DNA of 64,000 nucleotides, taken from contig JAUWWQ010000017.1 of the NCBI GenBank assembly GCA_030616775.1, positions 1 to 64,000 on the forward strand, given 5' to 3'. The first letter of the stretch is position 1; every line of letters begins with the position of its first letter. The notes beneath the pieces are model-generated. The model made no database searches and had not been told where the DNA came from. It worked only from the letters and a program-made list of their open reading frames with translations. A program made the translations under genes and the position numbers. The stretch comes from Planctomycetota bacterium (GTDB lineage: Bacteria > Planctomycetota > Phycisphaerae > UBA1845). Below, piece after piece: positions 51,965-59,756 of this stretch.

Positions 51965-52286
51965 AGGAGGTGAAGCTGCCCGTACGCCGTCCTCTCGTTA
52001 ATAGGGTAGGACTTCGCCTAGAGCGAATCAAATCCTGAGACTACGCACGCGATGGAGCACCTGGCAATGAGAGATGATCGCAGGAGGTGGCCGAGCTTCC
52101 GATAACCCATAGTGCGCTGCACTCAACCAGCGCCCCGTATAGGCACGCCATCCCACGCTCCACCTACCTGGGATGGGGAACGGAGGGGTCGCAGGCGGCC
52201 GGGCATACCGTGATCGTACAGGTCTACCGCGCGGGGCACGAGTGTCCCGCCCGTCCCCCCTTGGAAAGGCTGGGGCACCCTCGCCG
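51965..52286. other. Intergenic stretch with one copy of a 19-base repeat
   Basis: There is no supported gene here. Bases 52204-52222 (CATACCGTGATCGTACAGG) recur with one change at 53335-53353. An upstream TGGGATGG (52169-52176) also recurs at 53309-53316. Confidence 0.5.
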
Positions 52287-52619
52287 TTATCCGGACGCAA
52301 TAACAGTTACGTGTGCCCGTTTGCCTGAGCGAGGTCTTTTCTTGACAACGATTTCGACGTCATGCCCAAGTGCGTTAAGGAATCTGAACAGCCTCTCAGT
52401 CGAGAAGCCAGCCAACCGGCCACGGACAAGAGCCGATACCTTCCCTTGGTCCACGCCCAAGATTTTGGCTACTTCTACCTGCTTCAGACGTCGCGCCCGG
52501 ATGATGTAATCGATCTGACGGGCGAGTTCCGCCTTGGCAAGAGCCGCCTCGGGCTTGGCAACGCCGATGTCGGCAAATACATTACCGCTACTTGCTTCTA
52601 CTTTAGCCGCACCGTGCAT
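52287..52619 (-). CDS. XRE-family antitoxin (HigA-like)
   Basis: A 110-residue protein with a Cro/CI-type helix-turn-helix (LKQVEVAKILGVDQGKVSALVRGRLAGFS, residues 45-73) and a hydrophobic C-terminal helix (RLFRFLNALGHDVEIVVK). It lies 5 bases downstream of a RelE/HigB-like gene. In such toxin-first operons the second protein neutralises the toxin and represses the promoter. It has no signal or membrane segment. Confidence 0.87.
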   Translation of the reverse strand: MHGAAKVEASSGNVFADIGVAKPEAALAKAELARQIDYIIRARRLKQVEVAKILGVDQGKVSALVRGRLAGFSTERLFRFLNALGHDVEIVVKKRPRSGKRAHVTVIASG

Positions 52620-52624
52620 AGCGT

Positions 52625-53008
52625 TTATCCCTGTTCACGTTGTTTGCTCCATTCCGCGTAATGCTTCCGTGCCTGCTTCAACCGGTCCTTGACAAGGTCA
52701 AGATCGTGCTTCGGCGTGGCGATCCCCTTCTTCGACTTCTTTTGAAACGCATGTAGGACATACACCGCCCCTGCCAACTTCAACGTGTAGACGGCCCGAT
52801 AAGTATTGCCGTCATGGTCCTCCACGATTTCCAGCACTCCCGATCCACGAAATCCTCTGAAGGGTTTGGCATCCGGATGCTTGCTACCCTTCTGAGCCAG
52901 ATAAAGCCCATAACCCAGCACCTCACGCACTTCGTCGGGGAAATCCCGCACGCTCTTCCGCGTAGTACCCATCCAGAAAAGCGGTTTCTGCGCCTCGCGG
53001 GTATCCAT
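52625..53008 (-). CDS. RelE/HigB-superfamily toxin (Gp49-like)
   Basis: A 127-residue protein of the phage Gp49-like HigB group. FPDEVREVLGYGLYLAQKG, AKPFRGFRGSGVLEIVED, TYRAVYTLKLAGAVYVLHAFQKKSKKG and a C-terminal DLVKDRLKQARKHY are characteristic. Members cleave mRNA at the ribosome. The order toxin then antitoxin is the HigBA order. The unit is flanked by copies of a 19-base repeat. Confidence 0.88.
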   Translation of the reverse strand: MDTREAQKPLFWMGTTRKSVRDFPDEVREVLGYGLYLAQKGSKHPDAKPFRGFRGSGVLEIVEDHDGNTYRAVYTLKLAGAVYVLHAFQKKSKKGIATPKHDLDLVKDRLKQARKHYAEWSKQREQG

Positions 53009-53396
53009 ATCGATTATACCACAACTGGCATATTAGTCAAGAACAATCTCGTCCGCTGGCACGCGTTTTCGTTTCCGTTCTTGGAGAATCGCCTGTTGGG
53101 CGGCTACCCCATGGTACTCGCCGATCGTTCAGCCCCAAAAGGAGACAAGCGGTAACCCAGGAAGGATGTACAGACGGTCGGACGCAGCCGTGAGGACGAG
53201 GGTAGAAAATCGGCCCCGCAGCGGGTGTCCACAGACCGAGGGTTATTCGGATTTTGTCTGCCGGTCCTGGGGTCCCGAACGCTGGACAGAAGGTGCCCTA
53301 TCCCATCTTGGGATGGAGGATCGAGGCGAGCGGACATACGGTGATCGTACAGGACGACGCGGAAGAAGCGGTGCCATCCGCCGGGGTGCCGACCGG
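53009..53396. other. Intergenic stretch with second copy of the 19-base repeat
   Basis: No gene is recognised here. It holds CATACGGTGATCGTACAGG (53335-53353), the partner of 52204-52222. Read in frame both give GHTVIVQ, and the single difference is synonymous (ACC/ACG). Upstream both read LGW. The two could be relics of related coding sequence. Confidence 0.45.
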
Positions 53397-53750
53397 CTAC
53401 ATACGCACCATCTTTGCGACGACTTTCTCAACGTGGTACTTGTTTCCCTGCAGCTTGATTGCAATCCCGGCATCCTCAAGATGGTTCAGATACCTGAACA
53501 CGGTCCGTCGCGAGCAACGGAGCTTGCGGCCGATGTCGGCTAGGGTGGCCCCTTTCTCCATAAGGCCGATCATCTTGAGCTGCCGACCATAGATGGACCG
53601 TTCGCTTTGGAGTTCCTGGCCCAGCTTCTCAGCCGCTCTGCGCACTGCCGCGTGCTTGTCGTACTGCCTGCTCTTGAGGGCCGCCTTCAGTGCGATGTGG
53701 ATCGCGAAGGTCTCCGTGAAATCCGACCGCGCGCTTAGCTGACTCGCCAT
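53397..53750 (-). CDS. Small helix-turn-helix protein
   Basis: A 117-residue protein. The N-terminal half is helical and basic (LKAALKSRQYDKHAAVRRA). The C-terminal half is a winged helix-turn-helix (LMEKGATLADIGRKLRCSRRTVFRYLNHLEDAGIAIKLQGNKYHV), so it probably binds DNA. ATG 53750 is chosen because GGGAGG lies 6-7 bases upstream; the longer frame to 53876 has no such support. It lies near the toxin-antitoxin unit and may be part of the same accessory region. Confidence 0.72.
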   Translation of the reverse strand: MASQLSARSDFTETFAIHIALKAALKSRQYDKHAAVRRAAEKLGQELQSERSIYGRQLKMIGLMEKGATLADIGRKLRCSRRTVFRYLNHLEDAGIAIKLQGNKYHVEKVVAKMVRM

Positions 53751-53964
53751 AATTGCCTCCCGTACTTGTGTGGTTCGCAACCCTACTCGCACCCAGGTGC
53801 GATTGGCTAACGTTGTTGGAATCGACCGCGATTCCATTCGTGGCCGTACTATAGCGTCACTCTTGTCAACTGACAATGGCTGTCACTACTTTTTTGTGCC
53901 ACCGGCCGGACGCTGGTTCGGGTGACAGCCTGCAGAAAAGCAGTCGGGTTTCCCACTCCTGAGA
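53751..53964. other. AT-richer gap upstream of the HTH gene
   Basis: No gene is supported here. The stretch around 53860-53910 is relatively AT-rich (TTGTCAACTGACAATGGCTG nearby) and may hold the promoter of the minus-strand HTH gene, but I cannot assign exact elements. Confidence 0.3.
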
Positions 53965-54216
53965 TTACGCCCTTTGTCTGTGGCACGGCCAAGAGTCAAT
54001 CGTTGGCTTGTGCCATCCTACCGGCGTTGCTGTACCACTGGCGCGACCAGGTCCCTTGGGTGCGTCTGTCAAGTGACTCTTGAAGTCAGACAAACCTTTG
54101 GCGAGTCGAGCGTCTTTACCACCATAGCCAAACTGTACAGGCACTTTCCTGCAGCCGTGGTCCCCGTGCGGGGCAATCTTCACGAGCCGTGCCGGCACCA
54201 GGCATCTTCCCATCAT
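53965..54216 (-). CDS. Possible small protein, weak support
   Basis: An 83-codon frame from ATG 54216 (MMGRCLVPARLVKIAPHGDHG; QFGYGGKDARLAKGLSDFK). The composition is plausible and its start overlaps the end of the ldcA-like gene, which would fit coupling. There is no known motif, and the codon pattern is not decisive. It may be chance. Confidence 0.25.
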   Translation of the reverse strand: MMGRCLVPARLVKIAPHGDHGCRKVPVQFGYGGKDARLAKGLSDFKSHLTDAPKGPGRASGTATPVGWHKPTIDSWPCHRQRA

Positions 54217-55256
54217 ACTGTGCAAAGCGCGGCGGGCCAGTGAATGGCAAGACTCTCCGGGCCAGTGCGTTCGATCGCCACGAGCACATGCAACGGAAGC
54301 GGTGACATGGGCCAGACGTGCCCCACTTGGCCGGTTACCAGGACCGGAACCGATCGGCTTGGCGGGACATGGAAGCGCAACAGTTCAAGAACTGCCGGCG
54401 TCAGGTTCTCATATCCCTTGTGGAAGTCACCGAGCAGAATCCCTTCGCACGCATCCCAGTACCGCGCCAGCGTCAAATGAGCGAGGAAACGATCGATGCG
54501 TTCCAGCTTGTCGTTGTAGTCCTCGAGGAGGAGCCAGCGTCCCTCCGGCTTGACGCACATTTCATACGGCGATCCCGCCAGCGCTGACAGCACGGTGAGG
54601 TTACCGCCCACAAATGTGGCCTCGCACCGATCCGTCATGGTGCCTCGGGCGACTCGGGCGGTGATCGACCGGCCCGTGCCCCGCCCCTCGATCATGGCGA
54701 TCACATCGCGAAAGAATGCATCGAACTCGGGCCGCAGGCGGGAAAGCATCCAGTCTCGCGGCCGTATTGCTGCCGGTGAGTCACTCGCAAGACGGTTCGA
54801 GGCGTAGTGCGTCAACCCATACGTCAGAAAGGCGGGTCCCATGTCGTAGATGCCCAATCCCTGTTGCGAGGCAGCCACGATATTGACAAGGGCTGTAAGT
54901 TCGCTGAACCCGAACACTGCAACCGGTCGGGTACGGCGGTCGAGCACGGTAAAGTCGATAAGCGGCAGCACTCGCGTGAACCATGCCCCTCCGCGCAACA
55001 TGACCACCGCCACAACGCTGTCATTTTCCAGTGCTTGCCGGATGTCTTCAGCACGCTCCCGATCGTCACATCGGCCTCCGTGAGCTTCATCCTCGTCCGC
55101 TTCGATCAACACTTCGCTTCCAATGACTAAGTACCTGTCACCTACGGCTTCCTGAACGATTGCGATAAGCTCGGCTGCGGATCTGACGCCGATCGCATCG
55201 AAAAATGGTTGGCATGAGCCGGCTGGTGCAATCAGATGAATTGTCGGGAAACTCAC
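54213..55256 (-). CDS. LD-carboxypeptidase-like S66 peptidase
   Basis: A 347-residue S66-family serine peptidase; relatives cut the terminal D-Ala from peptidoglycan tetrapeptides or inactivate microcin C. The nucleophile region is FGFSELTAL (Ser118). GGNLTVLSALAGSP, LLLEDYND (likely Glu) and PVLVTGQVGHVWPMSPLPL (likely His) follow in order. The GTG start at 55256 lies 6 bases after the btpA-like stop, so the groES-like, btpA-like and this gene form one minus-strand unit. Confidence 0.87.
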   Translation of the reverse strand: MSFPTIHLIAPAGSCQPFFDAIGVRSAAELIAIVQEAVGDRYLVIGSEVLIEADEDEAHGGRCDDRERAEDIRQALENDSVVAVVMLRGGAWFTRVLPLIDFTVLDRRTRPVAVFGFSELTALVNIVAASQQGLGIYDMGPAFLTYGLTHYASNRLASDSPAAIRPRDWMLSRLRPEFDAFFRDVIAMIEGRGTGRSITARVARGTMTDRCEATFVGGNLTVLSALAGSPYEMCVKPEGRWLLLEDYNDKLERIDRFLAHLTLARYWDACEGILLGDFHKGYENLTPAVLELLRFHVPPSRSVPVLVTGQVGHVWPMSPLPLHVLVAIERTGPESLAIHWPAALCTV

Positions 55257-55262
55257 CAGACC

Positions 55263-56048
55263 CTACCCCCGCCCGGCGGCCCCGGCGAAGGCCCGTGCAA
55301 GCGCCGGGTCGATCGGATTGACGGCCTCGCCGCCCGCCTTGATCCCGGTTCCAACTATAATCCCGCTGGCGCTGGCTAGTAAGGACCTTACCGTTTCAGC
55401 TTTCGCACCGCTGCCGACGAAAAGACGCCGATCCGGGACGGCCTCCCGCACACGTCGCAAGTCGTCGGGATCGACGGGCTCGCCGGTCGCGGGACCGGTC
55501 AGGATCAAGCCATCCGCAAGCCCGCGATAGGCGGTATCTCTAGCCGCACGGACAATATCCGGCTCACTTATCGGGGTGGCATGCTTGACATGTACGTCGG
55601 CGAGGATGGCGATTCGTCGCCCGAGCTGCTTTCGATACCGCACCGTATTGTCGGCCCGCCCTTCGAGCAAACCCTGGTCCGTCGCACTGACGCCTATGTG
55701 TACGTTTACACGAATGAACGAGGCGTCCACGGCCGCTGCAATACCCAAGGCGGCCAGTGCATCATTGCGAAGGGCGTTGATGCCGATGGGTAACTGCACC
55801 GCCCGCCGCACGTGGTCTGCCACCACCGCCATCGCAGCCACACTCGCCGGCTGCAACGTCGCCTTCGCAAAGGGAACGTCTCCGAAATTCTCGATAATTG
55901 CGGCGTCGAATGCTGCTTCCTGGAGGGTCCGAGCGTCTTTAAGGGCCCGGGCGATGATCTCATCCGTCGAGAGCAGATAAGAAGGGCTGCCGGGAAGCGG
56001 CGGCAAGTGGATCACTCCGATCAAAGCAGGTGATGGAAGATCGATCAT
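55263..56048 (-). CDS. BtpA/SgcQ-family protein
   Basis: A 261-residue TIM-barrel protein of the BtpA family (LIGVIHLPPLPGSP; IIENFGDVPFAKA; ADVHVKHATP; FVGSGAKAETVRSLL). BtpA in cyanobacteria stabilises photosystem I proteins. Family members in non-photosynthetic bacteria have no settled role, and the fold suggests phosphate-bearing ligands. The start is placed at 56048 (MIDLPSPALIG) rather than at the longer 56099, whose extra residues are arginine-rich. Confidence 0.9.
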   Translation of the reverse strand: MIDLPSPALIGVIHLPPLPGSPSYLLSTDEIIARALKDARTLQEAAFDAAIIENFGDVPFAKATLQPASVAAMAVVADHVRRAVQLPIGINALRNDALAALGIAAAVDASFIRVNVHIGVSATDQGLLEGRADNTVRYRKQLGRRIAILADVHVKHATPISEPDIVRAARDTAYRGLADGLILTGPATGEPVDPDDLRRVREAVPDRRLFVGSGAKAETVRSLLASASGIIVGTGIKAGGEAVNPIDPALARAFAGAAGRG

Positions 56049-56102
56049 AGCCCGCCTGAGGCGAGTTCGAGACCCGGCGGCAGAGCGACGTCTGGTCACC
56101 GG

Positions 56103-56423
56103 TTACTTCTTACGGAACACGGCTACCAGGTCATCAACCGGCACCACGTAGAGGTAGTTGTCCGGATCAAACTCCACGGGGATGGCATTCTTGGGATTGA
56201 ACAACACCCGGTCATACTGCCGGATCGGGAAGTCGTCATCGTGCTCCACCTGAGCGGAGACGGCGACGATCCGGCCGGTGATCGTGGGAATCTCGATGGA
56301 ATCGGGGAGTTCGATGCCCCCCTTGGTCACCTTCTTGTCCTCGTCCTTTCGGATGAGAACACGATTCCCCAGCGGTTCCACGGTCTCGAGCTTGCTTTTC
56401 TGTTGCTGGGCCCTATCGGCCAT
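56103..56423 (-). CDS. GroES-family co-chaperonin
   Basis: A 106-residue GroES-type protein (VEPLGNRVLIRKDEDKKVTKGGIELPDS, continuous; GRIVAVSAQVEHDDDFPIRQYDRVLF; YLYVVPVDDLVAVF). The mobile loop region (KVTKGGIELP) is present. There is no groEL next to it, so it may be an accessory paralog. ATG 56423 is favoured; GTG 56432 is also in frame. It heads the unit with the btpA- and ldcA-like genes. Confidence 0.85.
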   Translation of the reverse strand: MADRAQQQKSKLETVEPLGNRVLIRKDEDKKVTKGGIELPDSIEIPTITGRIVAVSAQVEHDDDFPIRQYDRVLFNPKNAIPVEFDPDNYLYVVPVDDLVAVFRKK

Positions 56424-56714
56424 CCGACCCACCTCTCCTGTTCATATGGCGTCGCCCCTGTCGGGCTACTCCGTTCTTATACGTATTGTAGGCAAACTTG
56501 ACGCTTCTGGCCAACCGTCCAGGCGCGGGATTAGGATCGACACCTGGCGCCGCTCGACTTGCGGAAAACGGCACCTGGGGCACTGGTTCGGACCAGCCCA
56601 TTGGCGCGACAGAGCGAGTGAGAACGCCATCCCTGCCCCACCGGTGTCTTCCCGATTGGTAGTGGCATCGTGTTTTCGCTATGCTACCACCCGTGAGGTT
56701 AGGTAAGTTACGCT

Positions 56715-56750
56715 GTGCCGAGTCCCGATGTGCATCGGGATTCTCGGCAC
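56715..56750. repeat. Long palindrome
   Basis: Two stacked stems: GTGCCGAG/CTCGGCAC (56715-56722 with 56743-56750) and CCCGATG/CATCGGG (56724-56730 with 56733-56739), with a 2-base loop and small bulges. It resembles REP-type elements. Confidence 0.8.
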
Positions 56751-56790
56751 CTGTCAGAGGCCCGAGAAGGGATTCTCGGTCCAGCAATGA

Positions 56791-56821
56791 TAGTCGCGTT
56801 TATTATGAAACACGGTACTAG
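56791..56821. repeat. Dispersed repeat, copy 2 (first copy at 47208-47238)
   Basis: TTATGAAACACGGTACTAG at 56803-56821 matches 47220-47238 except for one base. The partner copy adjoins the cloverleaf repeat. Confidence 0.75.
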
Positions 56822-56935
56822 CACAGGCGAGGTTAGGTAGGTTTCCTCGACGATGGGATGACCCGAAAACGGGCAGACAGGCTGTTGAGCAGAGGGCACG
56901 GGATTGCCGTGCAAACGGGAATTGGGGAGTAAATC

Positions 56936-58054
56936 ATGATTGATCCGCGTATGACCAAGCTGGCTGAGCTGCTGGTCAAGTACTCCACCACGCTGAAGCC
57001 GGGGGACAGAATCCTTATCGAGGCTATTGACATACCCACGGAGATGACCTGCGAGTTGATCCGTGTCGCCCGGGATGCCGGAGCTGAGCCGTTTGTGACC
57101 TTAAAGAGCAACCGCGTCAACCGGGCGCTGTTGCAGCAGTGCTCGGAGTCCCAGCTCAACCTGATTGCCGATGCCGAAGTGCTTCGTATGGGCAAGATGG
57201 ACGCCTATATCGGTATGCGCGGCAACCCCAACATCGCCGAGCTATCGGATGTACCGGAGGAGGGCCACAAGCTCTATCAGAACACCGTCTGGCGCCGGGT
57301 TCATCTGGAGATTCGCGTTCCCAAGACGCGCTGGGTGGTTCTCCGCTGGCCCCACGCCTCGATGGCTCAGCAGGCCAACATGAGCACCGAGAGCTTCGAG
57401 GATTTCTACTTCGACGTATGCACTATGGACTACGCCCGGATGTCCAAGGCCATGGGGCCGCTGGTCGAGCGTATGGAGAAGACCGATCGCGTCCGAATCG
57501 TAGGACCCGGTACCGAGTTGGCGTTCTCGATCAAGGACATCCCCGTTATACCGTGTGATGGCAAGCTCAACATTCCCGACGGCGAGGTCTTCACGGCCCC
57601 GGTGCGGGACAGCGTCAACGGAACGGTGCAGTTCAACGCCCGGACCATTTACCAGGGAATCGTCCACGACGACGTTCGTCTGGTCTTCAGTGAGGGCAAG
57701 GTCGTCGAGGCGACAAGCACTAACACTGAGCACCTTAACAAGGTCCTGGATACCGACGAGGGTGCCCGCTACACCGGCGAGTTTGCCATCGGCCTCAACC
57801 CCTTTATCACCAAACCGATGCTCGACACCCTGTTCGACGAGAAGATCGCCGGGTCCTTCCACTTCACCCCGGGACAGGCCTACGAAGAGGCCGACAACAC
57901 CAATCGCAGCACGATCCATTGGGACCTGGTCTGTATTCAGGAAGCGGCTCACGGCGGCGGAGAAATCTGGTTCGACGGTGAATTAATCCGCAAAGACGGT
58001 TTGTTCGTAGTAGACGACTTAAAGCTACTAAATCCTGAGAACCTTAAGGATTGA
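56936..58054 (+). CDS. M29-family aminopeptidase
   Basis: A 372-residue metalloaminopeptidase of the M29 (thermophilic) family. The metal-binding pattern is complete: NIPDGEVFTAPVRDS (Glu), YTGEFAIGLN (Glu), GSFHFTPGQAYEEADN (His) and STIHWDLV (His, Asp). It removes N-terminal residues from peptides in the cytoplasm. The last codons overlap the start of a heptamer repeat, whose first unit supplies the TGA stop. Confidence 0.93.
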   Translation: MIDPRMTKLAELLVKYSTTLKPGDRILIEAIDIPTEMTCELIRVARDAGAEPFVTLKSNRVNRALLQQCSESQLNLIADAEVLRMGKMDAYIGMRGNPNIAELSDVPEEGHKLYQNTVWRRVHLEIRVPKTRWVVLRWPHASMAQQANMSTESFEDFYFDVCTMDYARMSKAMGPLVERMEKTDRVRIVGPGTELAFSIKDIPVIPCDGKLNIPDGEVFTAPVRDSVNGTVQFNARTIYQGIVHDDVRLVFSEGKVVEATSTNTEHLNKVLDTDEGARYTGEFAIGLNPFITKPMLDTLFDEKIAGSFHFTPGQAYEEADNTNRSTIHWDLVCIQEAAHGGGEIWFDGELIRKDGLFVVDDLKLLNPENLKD

Positions 58055-58142
58055 CGATTGCGGATTGCGGATTGGGGGTTGGGGGTTGGTCGGCGCGGCG
58101 AAAACCCAGTGTCTTGGCACTCGACAATCGACAATCCTAAAG
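58043..58142. repeat. Heptamer array within a large inverted repeat spanning two stop codons
   Basis: Bases 58049-58090 are six heptamers (GATTGAC, GATTGCG twice, GATTGGG, GGTTGGG, GGTTGGT). The right arm (58121-58142) is, as reverse complement, very close to 58043-58064 (shared CCTT-AGGATTG-CGATTG). Both stop codons, of the M29 gene and of the PH-domain gene, lie inside the arms. It could act as a two-way terminator by structure alone. Confidence 0.75.
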
Positions 58143-58745
58143 GTTTTCGATGAACAGTGATTTGCGCCGCATTGCACGCATGCGTGTGCGGATCGCCTCG
58201 GCCACTTTTTCCGGCTCGGCAATACCTTCGATCACAATCTCTCGGTCAGTGGCGTCGGTCGAAACAACGGCGACCGAACCGAGCCTGAACATGCGATTAA
58301 GGAAGCTCTTGTGAAGCCTTACATCATCGACGCGGATCAACTCCGTCTGATCAATCGTCCGACTGAGAATGCCCCGTTCGATGAACAGCCGCTGTGTAGT
58401 AAGCCGGTACCGGTGCCTCAAGATGTTCAGGAAGACCCTTCTTACAACCATCTCGAGCCCGAATACCACGAGAATGACCGCGACGATGGCGAACCCCGCT
58501 TTGAACGTGAGCCACTCGACGCGGCGCGCTAGCCAGATGACCAGTACAATCACCGCCAGATTGCCGATGAGCCATAGGGCGAGCCTCCCTGCGTAATGCT
58601 GCCAGTGCGTACGTCCGGTCCAGATGTCGGTTTCCGTTCCCGGATCCAGGGTGGCGCCGTCGCCACCGGCGGCCCCATCCAGGTTGGTCGGGGCGTCGGT
58701 TGGCACCGGTGTGGGATCAGTCCGAGCAGAATCTCCACCGTTCAT
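58137..58745 (-). CDS. Bacterial PH-domain membrane protein
   Basis: A 202-residue protein. An acidic/Pro-rich N-terminus (residues 1-40) is followed by two membrane helices (LALWLIGNLAVIVLVIWL; AGFAIVAVILVVFGLEMVV). A bPH2-type domain follows (RYRLTTQRLFIERGILSRTIDQTELIRVDDVRLHKSFLNRMFRLGSVAVVST, continuous). Such proteins occur in envelopes; the function is unknown. Convergent with the M29 gene. Confidence 0.83.
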   Translation of the reverse strand: MNGGDSARTDPTPVPTDAPTNLDGAAGGDGATLDPGTETDIWTGRTHWQHYAGRLALWLIGNLAVIVLVIWLARRVEWLTFKAGFAIVAVILVVFGLEMVVRRVFLNILRHRYRLTTQRLFIERGILSRTIDQTELIRVDDVRLHKSFLNRMFRLGSVAVVSTDATDREIVIEGIAEPEKVAEAIRTRMRAMRRKSLFIENL

Positions 58746-59021
58746 CGTCTGGTCCTCCTCGCCTTCGGCATCCTGCCACCCGGTGGGGCCTTAACATCCC
58801 CCGTTCGGCAGACCAGGAGGCCGCAAAGGCCAACCGATCCTAACCGATTTCCGCACCCTTCACCCGTAAAAAAGCCCCTGTCAAATCTTGGCTGGTTTCC
58901 CCTTGACGACTGGAGTCTGTTGAATAGACTTTGCCACGTTTTTCTGGACCTCAGCGTTTCTTACGGCCAGGATGACGTGGGTTTGGCCTGAACACCAGGC
59001 TGGGTATTGGAGGCGATGGGC

Positions 59022-59252
59022 ATGACCGTGACCATAGGTGATGCGACGGTGCTCGACGCGGACGATATCGAGCGGGCACCGGGTATGTTCTTCCTTCTTG
59101 CCGACCCCGTGCATGGAGGGGCCGGCGAGTCTGTGGCATCGATCACGGCGGTGGGGGCCAAAGACTTGGACGAAGATGACGACCCCTACGACGACGAGGA
59201 TGAAGACGATGACGACGAGGAGGACGACCTGTTCCCGGACGATGACGTCTGA
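59022..59252 (+). CDS. Small protein with a poly-acidic tail
   Basis: A 76-residue protein with a short globular-looking part (MTVTIGDATVLDADDIERAP; GMFFLLADPVHGGAGESV) and a C-terminal run of about 30 Asp/Glu-dominated residues. ATG 59022 has GGAGG 8 bases upstream; TTG 59007 and ATG 59016 are in frame but worse placed. Function unknown; such tails often bind metals or basic proteins. Confidence 0.65.
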   Translation: MTVTIGDATVLDADDIERAPGMFFLLADPVHGGAGESVASITAVGAKDLDEDDDPYDDEDEDDDDEEDDLFPDDDV

Positions 59253-59387
59253 TCACACTCCGCGCGGCTGCTCCCATCTATACCGATAATCGACCCCGCT
59301 ATTGTTTGTGGCTTAGCAGCGTGGCTGGATTGGTCTCGGCGCGCTACCTATGTCAAGTCGGCTTTCCTTCCGACCGATTCTCTGGAT

Positions 59388-59756
59388 ATGTCTGATGCTC
59401 ATGCAGGGCCGGAACGCCGTTCGGACAGTAGGCGGCAAGACCGACGTCGAAGCGTAGCGGAACGGCGGTCGGGAATGGACCGCCGCCGTGGTCCCGGTCG
59501 ACGGCGTGGCGAAGTTCGCAGAGCAGCCGAAGAAGGCGAGATCAGCGGTGAGCTTCTCGAGTTCATCATGGCCATTGATGATTACAAGCGGATCAATGAC
59601 CGCCCCTTCCCGAGCTGGTCAGAGATCTTTGAGATCATCCATTACCTCGGCTATCGAAAGGTTGCGCCTCTAGCCAAGCACATCAACACGGCAAGCGGCT
59701 CCGAAGCGTTGGAGTCCGTAGCAGGCGCCGCAGCCGCCGAGCGATCGGCGGTGTAA
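59388..59756 (+). CDS. Small basic/acidic two-part protein of unknown function
   Basis: A 122-residue protein. The first 45 residues are Arg-rich with RR-D/S-RR repeats (GMDRRRGPGRRRGEVRR), suggesting nucleic-acid or membrane contact. The second part (ELLEFIMAIDDYKRINDRPFPSWSEIFEIIHYLGYRKVA) looks like a conserved folded domain whose family I cannot name. The last 106 bases overlap, antisense, the end of the glycosyltransferase gene. Confidence 0.65.
   Translation: MSDAHAGPERRSDSRRQDRRRSVAERRSGMDRRRGPGRRRGEVRRAAEEGEISGELLEFIMAIDDYKRINDRPFPSWSEIFEIIHYLGYRKVAPLAKHINTASGSEALESVAGAAAAERSAV

Larger units (their letters stand above)
56424..56935. other. Repeat-rich divergent region
   Basis: There is no gene over about 500 bases. 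It holds a long palindrome (56715-56750), a dispersed repeat (56791-56821) and a near-duplicate GAGGTTAGGTARGTT at 56693-56707 and 56829-56843 flanking both. Promoters for the minus-strand groES unit and the plus-strand M29 gene must be here. Confidence 0.6.
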
